64,000 bases of DNA. Origin: Spirodela intermedia. Lineage: Eukaryota > Streptophyta > Magnoliopsida > Alismatales > Araceae. The position numbers and the translations under genes were made by a program. Positions 1 through 10,515 of this stretch are shown piece after piece. How positions within the stretch are numbered: position 1 is the first letter of the stretch; every line of letters starts with the position of its first letter. The notes below the pieces were generated by a model. It saw only the letters and a list, made by a program, of their open reading frames with translations, had not been told where the DNA came from and ran no database searches. The DNA lies in contig LR746274.1 in assembly GCA_902729315.2 (NCBI GenBank), positions 7,251,037 through 7,315,036 of the forward strand, given 5' to 3'.

Positions 1-21
1 TATTTGTGTTAAAGTGTGAAA

Positions 22-680
22 TTCTTATAATTCTAATTAGAGGAGTATTTTTTCATGGAGAGACCCAAATAATATTCAAAATCTAGAAGCACTTAGACCT
101 AATTCAAACTTTGAATTTCATCTAAAATAAAAAAACAGATTTCAAAAAAATCAGCCCTCTCAAACCCAATCTGATATTATGGAAATGATGCAACAAATGA
201 GTCAAATGATGTAACAAATTATGAATCAAATGATGCTGCAACATAAACAAATTATAGAGGCTCTTGGGAATAAGAGAGAAGAGGGACAACTACCTAGCCT
301 GCCTCTGGAAAATCTAGGGAACTGTCCAACAATAGGATTTCAACAAGGGGAGTCTAGTAGCATGAATCTAGGAAAAACTTACGAAATGAAAATGTTAGAA
401 TAGTGAATGTATTAAGAAGTGATAAGATCTTACTTGATCCTTTCCCCAAACATTAGAAGAAAAGGAAAAGATAGACAGCCCAAAACAAAATCAAATAGGA
501 GTAGAAGAAGATTTTATAGATTCTACCAAGGAAATTTCGAAAGAGAGGACAACCGTTCCATTTCCTAAAGCTCTAGAGCCTAGACAAAGAAAGAAAAAGG
601 AACACAATGAAGAAATAAAGAAAATTTTACAAGATATGTAAATTAATCTTCCTTTACTCACTACCATTAAACATATTCCT
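22..680 (+). pseudogene. Athila gag C-terminal remnant with Gln/Met-rich segment
   Basis: The stretch around 180-260 encodes repeated Met/Gln (MMQQMSQMM type) followed by KQIIEALGNKREEGQ, a likely coiled segment. The same protein segment follows gag in the plus-strand derivative at about 26,100, which places it at the end of gag. Stops interrupt it (for example a TAA inside the MMQQ run at about 212, and a TAA at about 640 just before the protease). The part from 480 to 600 is Lys/Glu-rich. No enzymatic role is expected; in the family this region is structural. Confidence 0.6.
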
Positions 681-695
681 AAATATGTTAAAGTT

Positions 696-1064
696 TTGAA
701 AGAAATGTATACACCAAAAAGAACACCTAGAGTAGAAAAATTATCTATACATACTAGTGCTTTATTATTAAATCAATTACCATATAAATTGAGGGATATG
801 GGTGCGTCTTTAATTTTGTGTGGTATTGGTGGATCTATTTTTCAAAATACATTACTTGACACTAATGCTAGTCTTAATTTATTACCTCCAAGTATTTGTG
901 ATAAATTTACTATTACTAATCTTAAACCTTCTACTATTACCTTACAATTTGCTGATAGATCCATAAAACATCCTAAAAGTATTTTAGAAAATATGATAGT
1001 GACAGTTAAAGGGTGTAAATTTCTAGTTGTTTTTGTAGTGCTGGAAATGGATTTTAATAGATAG
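696..1064 (+). pseudogene. Retrotransposon aspartic protease remnant (R1)
   Basis: The 122-codon open stretch contains DTNASLNLLPPSICDKF, the active-site region of Ty3/gypsy proteases (canonical D-T/S-G-A, here D-T-N-A), preceded by a GGIGGSIFQNTLL-like strand. In the family this enzyme cuts the Gag-Pol polyprotein. The Gly-to-Asn change at the active site and the TAG at 1062 would disable it. The same TAG is present in R2, R3 and R4, so it predates their duplication. The next ~550 bases (1065-1618) continue the pol frame with stops and an acidic EELEEVENINLREKKEE segment. Confidence 0.7.
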
Positions 1065-1618
1065 TTTTATGATACACCAATCATCCTATGAAGATCATTT
1101 TTGCATACAACAAAGATGAATATTGATTTTCTCATAGGTATTATGAAAATTTTATATGGAGATCAATCAGTAGAAATTAAAATTTTTGAGGTAGCAAATG
1201 ATCTTAAGAAATCCCAAGTATATGATTAACATACCATAGATCTTCTAGATGATTTTCATGATCCAGATGTTATTGATGACTATGTGCTGGAAGAATTAGA
1301 GGAAGTAGAGAATATAAATTTGAGAGAAAAGAAAGAGGAAGATCATCTGAATTTAGAGTTGAAACCTCTTCCCTCTAGTTTAAAATATATGTTTTTGGAG
1401 GAAAATAATTCATTTCCTATTATTATTGTAGTTGATTTGAGTGATGAATAGGAAGAAGAATGATTAGATGTACTTTGAAAAAATAAGAAGGCTATTGAGT
1501 GAAAAATGAATGATCTAAGAGGCATTGATATGAGTGTATACATGTATAATATATATCTAAAGGAGGGGGCTAGGACTAGCAGGGAACCACAATGAAGATT
1601 AAATCCTAACATGATGGA

Positions 1619-2822
1619 AATTGTAAAAAAAGAAATTTTAAAGTAGTTGGTTGTTGATATTATTTATCCTATTTCAACTAGAAAATGGCTTAGTCCTATA
1701 CAAATGGTGCCAAAAAAAATCAGGGATCACGTTTATAAAAAACAAAAATGGGGATGAAATACAAACAAGATTAACTAACAGTTGGAGGGTTTGCATTGAT
1801 TATAAAAAATTAAATTCAGTTACTAGAAAAGATCATTTTCTCCTACCATTTACTAATCAAATTCTAGAAAAATTAGTTGAAAAAAACTTTTTTTGTTGTC
1901 TAGATGGATACTCTAGTTATAATCAAATTTATATAAACCCTTTAGATCAAGAAAAAATAACTTTCACTTGTCCATTTGGTACTTTTACTTTTAAATGCAT
2001 GCCTTTTGGTCTGTGTAATTATCTAGCCACATTTCAAAGATGTATGTTGTCTATTTTTTCTGATATGACAAGAAAATATATGGAAATTTTTGCGGACGAT
2101 TTTTCTATTTTTGGTGAATCATTTGATGAATGTTTAAATCATTTATAGCATGTACTTGAGAAATGTATAGAGAAAAATTAGTTTTGAGTTGGGGGAAATC
2201 ACATTTTATGGTTAGAGAGGGAGTTGTGTTGAGTCATATTGTGAGTGAAAATAGTTTAGAGGTGGATAGAACAAAAATTGATATTATATCTAAAATGAAA
2301 GCTCCAAATTCAATAAAACAGATTAGATCTTTCTTGGGTCATGTAGGTTATTATAGAAAATTTATTCAAGATTTTTCAAAATTTTTTCAACCTCTCACCA
2401 TGTTATTATCTAAAGATGTGCCTTTTAATTTTGATGAGAAATGTTTTGAGTCTTTTTCTGAAATAAAAAGATTACTTATTGAGGCACCCATTTTACAAGC
2501 TCTTGATTGGTCCTTTCCCCTTGAAATAATGTGTGATGCATTGAATTATGTAGTGGGGACCGTTCTAGGACAAACAAAAGAGTCAAAACCCATAGTAATT
2601 TCATATGCTAGTAAAACTATATCTAATGCTCAATTAAATTATACCACGATCGAAAAAGAGTCGTTTGTTGTAGTATTTTTATTAGAAAGGTTTAAATCAT
2701 ATATTTTGGGAGCTAAAACTATTATTTATACTGATCATGTAGTATTAAAATATTTGTTAAATAAGAAAGATGCAAAGCCATGTTTATTAAGATGTATTTA
2801 TTGTTGTAAGAATTTGACTTAG
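1619..2822 (+). pseudogene. Athila reverse transcriptase-RNase H remnant (R1)
   Basis: RT fingers/palm are readable from 1651: RVCIDYKKLNSVTRKDHF, then GYSSYNQI, CPFGTFTFKCMPFGLCN, and a catalytic box FADDFSIFG where most relatives have F/YMDD. Thumb and connection follow (FLGHVGYYRKFI, about 2330), then RNase H (IMCDALNYVVGTVLGQ, TIEKESFVVVFLLERFKSYILG, IIYTDHVVLKYLL). The frame breaks at an A-run near 1711 just before RT, and at a TAG at 2146 followed by a shift to about 2163. In the family this copies element RNA into DNA; here it is dead. Confidence 0.85.
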
Positions 2823-4200
2823 AAATAAAAGATAAAAAAGGTTTCGAGAATGTTGTTTGCTGACCATCTTTTTAGATTAAGTGATACAAGAATAAATGTA
2901 GAACCTTTACAAGACACATTTCTAGATGAACAATTGATGGCATCTCAACATCAACCATCACCATGGTATGCACATATTGTTAATTTTCTGATGTCTAGAA
3001 AAATTCTAGAATAGTGAGATAAGAACATAAAACATCATTTCTTCTCTAAGATTAGAAATTATTTTTGGCATGATCTTGGTTTATATTAGTTGGGCAATGA
3101 TCAAATTTTAAGGAGATGTGTTCCTGAAGAAGAATATCATAACATTATTAACATGTGCCATTCATCTAACTAAGGAGGACATTTCTTTGGACGAAAAACA
3201 GTTGCAAAAAAAATTCAGTGTAGTTTTTATTAGCCTACAATCATTAGAGATTCTATAGAATTTAGTAGAACACATATTTCATGTCAATCTATAGGTAACA
3301 TGAGTAAGAAAATATGAAATGCCCATGAGTAATATGTTAGTAGTCGAAATTTTTCATGTTCAGGGAATAGATTTCATGGGTCCCTTCCCATCAGCTGAAA
3401 AATATGAATATATTTTGCTTGTTGTTGATTATGTGTTGAAGTGGGTGGAAGCTATTCCTACTAGAACTAATGATCATAAAATCGTGATGAAATTTGTGTA
3501 GGAAAATATTTTTTGAGATTTGGATTTCTTAGAGTGATTATTAGTGACAAAGGAACACATTTTACAGATAAACATTTTAGGGAACTATTGAAAGAGAATG
3601 GAGTGCACCATAGAGTAGCCACTCCATATCATCCCCAGAAAAATGGGCAAATTGAAGTAGCAAATAGGGAAATTCAAAGAATTTTAAGAAAAATAGTTAG
3701 ACTAAATAGGAAAGATTGACCCACGAAATTACAAGATGCATTATGGGCCTATAGAATAGCTTGTAAAAATCCCATAGGTATGTCCCCATTTCGTCTTATT
3801 TTTAGAAAGCCATGTCATCTTCTTGTGGAAATAGATCATAAAGCATTATGGGCTATAAAAACTTTATGTATGGATTAAAAATCAGTTGGAGGGCATCAAA
3901 TTTTTCAGCTACATGAACTAGAGGAGTTGAGGAATGAAGCTTATGAAAATCATAAAATATATAAAGAAAAAACTAAAACTTTTCATTATAAATACATTAG
4001 CAGAACTTTTTTTGATGTTGGACAAAAAGTGTGGTTATATGATTCTAGGCTGAAATTATTTCCAAGAAAATAAAAATAAAAATAGATAGGCCCTTATATG
4101 ATGCAAGAGACATATGATCATGGAGTTGTAATGATTAAAGATCCTAAAAGTGATCATAACTTTAAGGTAAATGGACAACGGCTTAAACATTATATAGAAC
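2823..4200 (+). pseudogene. Athila integrase remnant (R1)
   Basis: A zinc-binding region is recognisable in broken frames (MCHSSN..GGHFFGRKTVAKK, then SCQSIGNMSKKYEMP, about 3150-3320). The catalytic core follows: GIDFMGPFPSAEKYEYI (first Asp), IISDKGTHF (second Asp) and NGQIEVANREI (Glu), giving the D,D,E set across 3319-3719. The C-terminal part runs from about 3780 ([37 protein letters not shown]) to VNGQRLKHYIE near 4195. Stops at 3500, 3718 and 3877 and a frameshift near 3507 break it. Confidence 0.85.
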
Positions 4201-4822
4201 ACGAATGCCTTGCAAATAAAGAAATTTTATTATTAAAAGAAATTGAAGAGTAAGATTAAGGTGTCCAGCTGGAGACATTAAATTCACACTACATGGGAGG
4301 CAATCCATGGTTTTTATTTCATTCTGTTTGATTTTTTTAAGCTCTATTTTTCTTAGAATTTCACAATACTTGTTTTTGTATTTGTTTTTCTCAAAAAAGT
4401 ACAAGAGGAGTGTAAGATGAAGTGAAAAATTAAAAATAAGGTTGAGGTGATATCTTTCTGAGCTTTATCATTTATGACAACATTTTTAATGCTTAACTTT
4501 GCATATATGTATGCTTTACCTGAAAATTATATTTTTCTGCATATTCTATTTCGATTTTTTTGTGTTATTGAGGACAATGTCATTTTTAAGTTGGGAGGTA
4601 AAGTATTAATTATTAATTTATGTTGTAGGATGATTAAGAATATGTGTTTGCATTTTATTTTTATTTTTTCATGCTCACTTAGAACAGCAACTAAAAAAAA
4701 GAAAAATATAAGAAAATTTTAAAAAACTACAACAGCTATTTTCAGGTTTTTTATCAAAAACAATAGACTGTCAAAAATAGCAGACAAAAAGTAGCTCGAA
4801 ATTTGAAATTCTAGAGACCCTT
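4201..4822 (+). repeat. Post-pol region of R1; left arm of inverted repeat with 8,585-9,195
   Basis: AT-rich and non-coding in practice. It carries GGGAGGCAATCCATGG near 4290 and a TTGAGGACAATGTCA...AAGTTGGGAGG stretch at about 4567-4600 that resembles the internal purine-rich motif often seen after pol in Athila-like elements. The region from about 4262 to 4822 reappears in reverse orientation at 8,585-9,195 and in reverse in each tandem unit, so it can pair as a long imperfect hairpin arm. Confidence 0.6.
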
Positions 4823-5844
4823 TTCTCACATTTCAATCCCCTAGACGTATATTACTAAAATTCGAAATTACAATTATAAAGAAGAAAGTTTTGATTTATT
4901 TTTGACAAATTTACTATTACTAAAAACAGAACTGAAAATAGAAAATAGAATTGTCATAACTATAATATTTATAAATTTCTTACATCATACTGTATACATG
5001 AAAAATTAAATCAATTAAATTAATTGATACCAAAAGATACTAGGAAGATTATTATTGAGTCAAAAGAATGATCTAGTAACATGAAATGTCAGAATACTCC
5101 ATGAATACATGATAGATAACATGAATTTGATTTTACAAATTTTCACTTTATGATCTTGATGTGAAAATTTGATTGATCATTTCAATTTAATGGAGATTTT
5201 TGCATCCTAATCTATAGGACTTGTGAGGAAAAATCACTTAGTTCAAAGAAAAAAAAAAAGAGAGACAACAATATGAAAAATCTAGAAATGAAGAGTACAC
5301 ATAGAGGGTGTGAGACATTATTCTCAATGTCAAAATCGTGCATAGAAAAACACTTACTGCAAAATAAGTGGATAAAGTAAAAGCCCTAAAAATAAAGAGT
5401 ACACATGATGTGAGACATCATCCTTATTGTCGAAATTTATTTACAAAAAAAGCTACTTATCCACTATATATAAAAAAAAGAAGGAAGAAATATAGTACAC
5501 ACTTTAAAAATCTAGCGATGAAAAAAGGGAAATGTAGGATCAATATTATTCTTGGATGAGTATTGATAATTTGAACATCTTGTAAATATATCTATGAGTG
5601 AAGAAGTGATAAAGATGAGAATAGAAGAAGTGAAGTCTAGATTGTTATTCCAATGAGTGCTTAAATATTTAATTGCTTGACATCATTCTTAAATACTTGA
5701 TATAAGAATCCAAAGTGTCTAAATGTGTATCATTTTAAATTGTATTTTCTTTTTATACATTCAAATATGATGTTTCAGATTCGTAAATTTTTATTTTCGT
5801 AATTCCATTGCTAAGGGACTAACAATGATTTAAGTTGTGGGGTA
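4823..5844 (+). other. Athila 3' non-coding region (R1)
   Basis: No gene is seen. There is an imperfect direct repeat of about 50 bases (5,290-5,345 and 5,396-5,445, both containing AAGAGTACACAT and TGTGAGACAT). The end, GGGACTAACAATGATTTAAG followed by TTGTGGGG (about 5,816-5,842), resembles the element's polypurine tract just upstream of the 3' LTR. R2 and R3 have lost about 630 bases of this stretch. Confidence 0.5.
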
Positions 5845-6444
5845 TGATTTCAGTTAACTCATGATAAATAGACTTATATTTGTGTTAAAGTGTGAAACGG
5901 GGTTTTCAGTTGATTAATGTGAATTTTTGGGTAATTATGTGATTTTATATGAATTTATATGATTTTTACAGTTTTACTTTTAAGATAAATGAGGAAAAGA
6001 AAATAAAAATAAAAATATAGCAAAATGGGGGGTACCCACTGATAAGTCTTCATTATCATGAGTTAATAATTAGTAAATAATATAGTTTTAGCCTTAACTC
6101 ATGATAAATAGACTTATATTTGTGTTATAATGTGAAAAATGATTTTTAGTTAATTAATGTGAATTTTTGGGTTATTATGTAATTTACACAAATTTATATG
6201 AGTTTCACAGTCTTAATTTTGAGATAAATAAAGAAAAAGAAATAAAAAATAAAAATAAGATAAAATGGGGGGGACCCACCCATCAGCTAGGCTTGTAAGT
6301 AGGTTGGAAGCATAGTGAAGGAGTAGCCACGAGTAGGGGCTCGAGTGGCTTAGACCAATAGAGGCATGTGTGTGTCACTCTCCTTCCACGTCACTAATGA
6401 CCAGCGAGCTATGGGGCAAGGAGTGGTCGTACACATGAGAGAAG
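5845..6444 (+). repeat. LTR 5' part with a tandemly repeated start (R1)
   Basis: An outer LTR start (TGATTTCAGTTAACTCATG, 5,845) runs about 195 bases to GGGGGGTACCCAC. A second LTR start, TGATAAGTCTTCATTATCAT, begins at 6,040 and runs to 6,444. Both share AAATAGACTTATATTTGTG and the following AT-rich text, so the 5' end of the LTR is repeated in tandem. The inner start carries a perfect 14-base inverted repeat, TTATCATGAGTTAA (6,053-6,066) and TTAACTCATGATAA (6,094-6,107). The rest of the LTR is cut off at 6,444 by inverted LTR sequence. Confidence 0.6.
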
Positions 6445-8584
6445 TGACATGAGTCAATCATTGTATATTAAATCACACAAATTTAAAATTTATTAAACTA
6501 GAAAATACAATTTTTTAGATATTTAGAAGTATTTTTGAACAAATATATCAATTATAATTCAATAAAACTTCCAAAAAATAGTAGTAATTTTCCAAGTCAA
6601 TCACAAAGATGTAATATAATATCTGGAAATTATTCAAAATTTTTCTCAAATAATACTATTTTTTTTTGAATTTTATACTAGGAAGAAAAAAGAAAATATA
6701 TTTAAAATTTACAAAAAAAGGAAATAAGGGTGTAGACATCAAGATGACCTTAGTGCCCAATGAACACAAATCAGGTGGAAACAGAAGTTCGCCCAACGAT
6801 TCTTACGTAAGTGATTATAGATAATTTAATTGATCAAATTAAGATCTATAAAAGTTGAAAGAATCGTAATGAAATGAAGTATATGTTGGTAAATTTAAAA
6901 TCAAAAATTTATCACTAAATGTAACGGAAATTAAGTTGAAAGCAGGAAAATAGAGTTCCGACATCGCAACAGTGATACGTCGGTGATGCACCAAAATCTT
7001 TAGCGTTCGGGAGGATTGTTGTGCCATGTCCACAACCTCAAAGGCTCTCCTTGGACAAAGACAATGTGGGCAATCTCTAGATCTCCTTGGAAAGTCTAGA
7101 GATTAATGAAATAGGTCGTCAAATCATCTTCGGTGGCTGTCACCCTGTGGAGCGGAAAAAACTGTGACTTTGCGGCTCTCCGGCGATTGTCACCTGACGG
7201 AGAGGAGCTGAATGGAGGTGGGGCGTGTATCAGGGAGCTTCATCCTCAGGTCTGTGCAGTAAGAGGAGGCTCTTCATTGCATCTGGTATGTTCTTAGGAG
7301 GTGGCGACTCATCTTCAAGCAGATTGTCCTCTTTTTGATGACAGCTTGTTCATTGATCAATCAGAGATGATTTACTCGATGGATTTGCAATCCTTTTATC
7401 ACAAATCCTTCAGCAATTTTAGTAACAATGCTTCACGAATCATGTTGACAAGACTTTTGCCGATGATCTAGTGATTCTTGTTGCTTAATCCTTCATCGGC
7501 GATCTACAGGAAAGTTGTGATAATCAGATCGCTGGGGAAGGATTAAGCAATGAGAATTACTGGATCATCGACGAAAATTTCGTCAACAAGATTTGTGGAG
7601 CATTGCTACTAAAATTATTGAACGATTCGTAGTAAAAGGATTGCGAATCCATCGAGTAAATCATCTCCAATTGATCGACGAACAAGCCGTCATTAGGAAG
7701 AGGATGATTCATTAGGAGACGAGTCGCCACCTCTTGAGAGCATACTAGATGCGATGAAGAGCCTCCTCTTGCTGTGCGGACCTAAAGATGAAGCTCCCTG
7801 ACATGCGCCCTACCTCCATCCAGCTCCTCTCTGTCGAGTGACAGCCGTCAGAGAGCCGCAAAGTTGCCATTTTTTCACTCCACTAGGTGATAGCCACCGA
7901 AGATGACTCAACGACCCATTTCATTAATCTCTAGACTTCGCAAAAAGATCTAGAGATTGCCCACGTCATCTTTGTCCAAGGAGAGCCTTTGAGGCTTTGG
8001 GCACTACACGATGATCCTCCCAAATGCTTAGGATTCCAGTACATTGTTGACACATCGCCGTCGTGATGCTAGAACTCTCTTTTCTTGCTTTCAACTTACT
8101 TTACGCTTCATTTAGTGATAATTTTTGTGATTTTAATTTACTAAAATATACTTTGTTTTATTACAATTCTTCTGGCTTTTATAGATCTTAATTTGATTAA
8201 TTAAATCATCTATAATCGCTTACGTAATAATCGCCAGGCAGAACTCTATTTCCATCCAATTCACGTTCGCCAGGTGCTGACATCATCTTGACATCTGCAT
8301 CCTTATTTCCCTTTTTCATGAATTTTAAAATATATTTCCTTTTTATTTCTTAGTATAAAATTCAAAGAAACTTGTATTCATTGAGAAAAATTCTAAATAA
8401 TTACCAGATATTATATTACATCCTTGTGATCGACCTAGAAAATTACCGCTATTTTTGGAAGTTTTATTAAATTATAATTGGTATATTTATTTAGAAATAC
8501 TTCTAAATATCCAAAAATTCATATTTTTTAGTTTTATAAATTTAAGATTTGCGTGATTTAATATACAATGACTAAGTCATGTCA
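6445..8584. repeat. 2.14-kb palindrome of two LTR 3' halves (R1)
   Basis: The left arm (6,445 to about 7,525) is the 3' part of the Athila LTR in reverse, beginning exactly at the LTR terminus (TGACATGA...). The right arm (about 7,526-8,584) is the same LTR part forward, ending ...TCATGTCA. The arms are close copies joined with essentially no spacer, so the whole can fold as a giant hairpin whose two outer ends are both LTR 3' termini. No target-site duplication is visible. The same structure sits at 16,418-18,554 and 37,948-40,084. Open frames inside are incidental. Confidence 0.7.
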
Positions 8585-9195
8585 GGTCACTAGAATTTCA
8601 AATTTTGGGCTATTTTTGTCTACTATTTTTGATAGTTTGTTGTTCTTGATAGAAGACCTGAAAATAGACGTTGTAGTTTTTCTAAATTTTATTTTATTTT
8701 AGTTGTAGTTCTAAGTCGAATAAAATCCAAACACATGTTCTTAATCGTCCTACAGTATAAATTAATAATTAATACTTCACCCCCTAACTTAAAAATGACA
8801 TTGTCCTTAATGACACAGAAAAATCGAAATAAAATATGCAAAAAATATAATTTTCAAGTGAAGTATGCATATGTGCAAAGTTAAGTATTAAAAATATCGT
8901 CATAAATGATAAAGCTCAAAAAGACATCACCTCAAACTTATTTTTAATTTTTCACTTCATCTTACACTCCTGCACTTTTTCGAAAAAACAAATACAAAAA
9001 CAAGTACTGCAAAATTCTATGAAAAATAGAGCTTAAAAGAAATCAAATAGAATGAAATAAAAACCATGGGTTGCCTCCCATGCAGTGCCGAATTTAATGT
9101 CTTCAGGTAGACAGCTCTTAGATCATATAAGATGATCTATGGCCATCAAAATATATTTGTATCCCAAGGTAAGTTTCATGATATTCTTGAGAAGA
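8585..9195 (-). repeat. Inverted copy of the post-pol region
   Basis: Reads on the minus strand as the post-pol segment seen forward at 4,262-4,822 (for example CCATGGGTTGCCTCCCATGC near 9,064 and CCTCAAACTTATTTTTAATT near 8,932). It is joined directly to the right end of the LTR palindrome at 8,584/8,585. No coding potential is expected. Confidence 0.65.
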
Positions 9196-9261
9196 TGAAG
9201 AATTTGATGAAGAAGCTAGATTAAGAATTTGATGAAGAAACTCTCTCTCTATCTTTTAATT
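9196..9261. other. Scrambled junction between Athila debris and LARP upstream DNA
   Basis: Short pieces copied from the Athila internal region meet here. GAGAAGATGAAGAATTTGAT is in the orientation opposite to its source text near 19,725-19,745, AGAATTTGATGAAGAA occurs twice, and ATCTTTTAATT matches 19,750 forward. It then switches to CAGGTTGTTTATCCC, the LARP leader. This looks like an end-joining scar with templated filler, and it marks the left edge of tandem unit 1. Confidence 0.55.
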
Positions 9262-10515
9262 CAGGTTGTTTATCCCAGAGTGAGCGGGGAAGAGAGAGAG
9301 AGAGTCGTACAGAGGGATTTCTAACGTTAGTGTAAGGTAATAGCCGTCGGTGCGTGACATGCACGTGATGAGTTGTGTGTGTGTGAGTTTTTTAAATTTG
9401 GCTGTTTCAATTTGTATCTCAATTATTATTCATTAGTAAATGAATATTGAGTACATAATTTCTTATACCTTATCACCCAAACAATATTTTGTATTATTTC
9501 TTACTACAGTGCTTTACGTGTTAGATGTTATAAGTCAGCTCACTTCTTACCAAGAGCTAAAATAAAAAAATCTAAAGCAACACAAGTAGAAATAATTAAA
9601 ATATCTCTATTGAGGGTAGAGAAGATGTCTTGAATGTTAGTAGATACACTAAATACACACCTGATTATTATAAATAATAATTTTAGTATTTGGTTAAAAT
9701 ATTATTGTAGAGATATGTTTTATACATTATACTACCTTGTGAGATAAATTTTATCCACTATAATAGAAGGCTTTATATTGTGCACTCTTAATGTGATACT
9801 CTTGTTATTTTTAGCAATGCCATTTTGAAAAAAATTGCTTGAATATAGTGTGTGTAATATATATATATGTATATATTTGCAAAAAAAATTCAAGTTTGGA
9901 TTGTAATTTCTTATGAAGGAAATAAATGCAAAAAAGTCAATGAAGTATAATTAGGTGTTTTCCAAGTGTTTTATATGAACATCTCTAGACATATTTATTC
10001 ATATGTAGTCCTCAAATATTGAATATTTTTATTTAGTTAACCTTTATTTCTTGTTATCATACATATGAAGAAACAATGTATGAGGGTATAAAATGGATAA
10101 AATGAAGCTAAGGAGAGAATAATAGTGTAGGAAAAGACACGCTTCATGTGATTTGAACCCACCAATGACTAATTAGAAGTCAGATGCCTACATTAAAAAA
10201 CTATAATGGAAGACTAACACAACCACAAGGGGAAAGAATTACAACTTATAATAGAAAAGACAAACATAAGAACATATAAGAAGTGAATAAATTAAACTCA
10301 ACAATGCACCAACCAAATTTTAACATCATTCACAAAAAGACTATAAATACACATAATTACCATAAAATCTATTACTAGAAACTAGACTATAGTGAAGATA
10401 TATGGAGATTACTATTCAAATAATAGAAAATAATTACGATAGAAGTTAATGTAGTCTAAGAGAAGACTCTAAATCCTAAAGGGACTATAAAGCCTAAATT
10501 GAGTCTGGTGGGGTT
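9262..10515 (-). other. Orphan LARP1-like upstream region (no LARP exons attached)
   Basis: Identical apart from isolated changes to the DNA upstream of LARP copy A (30,792-32,045), and close to that upstream of copy C (56,210-57,460). It contains the GA-rich leader end, TG/AT simple repeats near 9,380 and 9,860, and an AT-rich stretch with no convincing gene. The leader and exons that should lie to its left are missing; the scrambled junction at 9,196-9,261 is there instead. The right end runs into an LTR remnant. Confidence 0.7.
10141..10190 (-). ncRNA. tRNA-like fragment (possible tRNA-Arg(UCU) pseudogene or SINE piece)
   Basis: On the minus strand, GGTGGGTTCAAATCAC resembles a pol III B box/T-arm with 4 of 5 stem pairs. 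Upstream, TCTGACTTCTAATTAGT can form an anticodon arm with loop CTTCTAA (anticodon TCT). No D-arm/A box or matching acceptor stem was found, so it is at most a decayed tRNA or tRNA-derived SINE. Copies lie at 31,671-31,720 and 57,084-57,133. Confidence 0.25.

Larger units (their letters stand above)
1..4822 (+). mobile_element. Athila-type Ty3/gypsy pol block R1 (decayed, left end outside window)
   Basis: Order of remnants is gag C-terminus, aspartic protease, reverse transcriptase, RNase H, integrase, which is the Ty3/gypsy order. The wording of the RT and integrase and the [14 protein letters not shown]-type stretch after integrase fit the Athila lineage. Positions 1-21 are the first part of an LTR fused directly to the end of gag, so the rest of the LTR, the PBS and most of gag are deleted; R2, R3 and R4 have the same deletion. 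Many stops and frameshifts make it non-functional. It continues into 3' non-coding DNA and LTR sequence to the right. Confidence 0.85.

Noticed and set aside
1343-1612. 89-codon minus-strand frame, repeated at 11,934, 33,464 and 58,876
   Set aside because: It is antisense to the pol spacer between protease and RT. Conservation only reflects duplication of the pol block, and no domain is seen.
4474-4722. 82-codon frame MTTFLMLNFAYMYA repeated in all four blocks, looking like a membrane peptide
   Set aside because: Hydrophobicity comes from AT-rich post-pol DNA. There is no signal of selection, and the same DNA in reverse at 8,600-9,130 has stops.
6445-8584. LTR palindrome as a CRISPR array or a MITE
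   Set aside because: There are no short regular repeats with spacers. The arms are 1 kb of identifiable LTR sequence and no target-site duplication is present.
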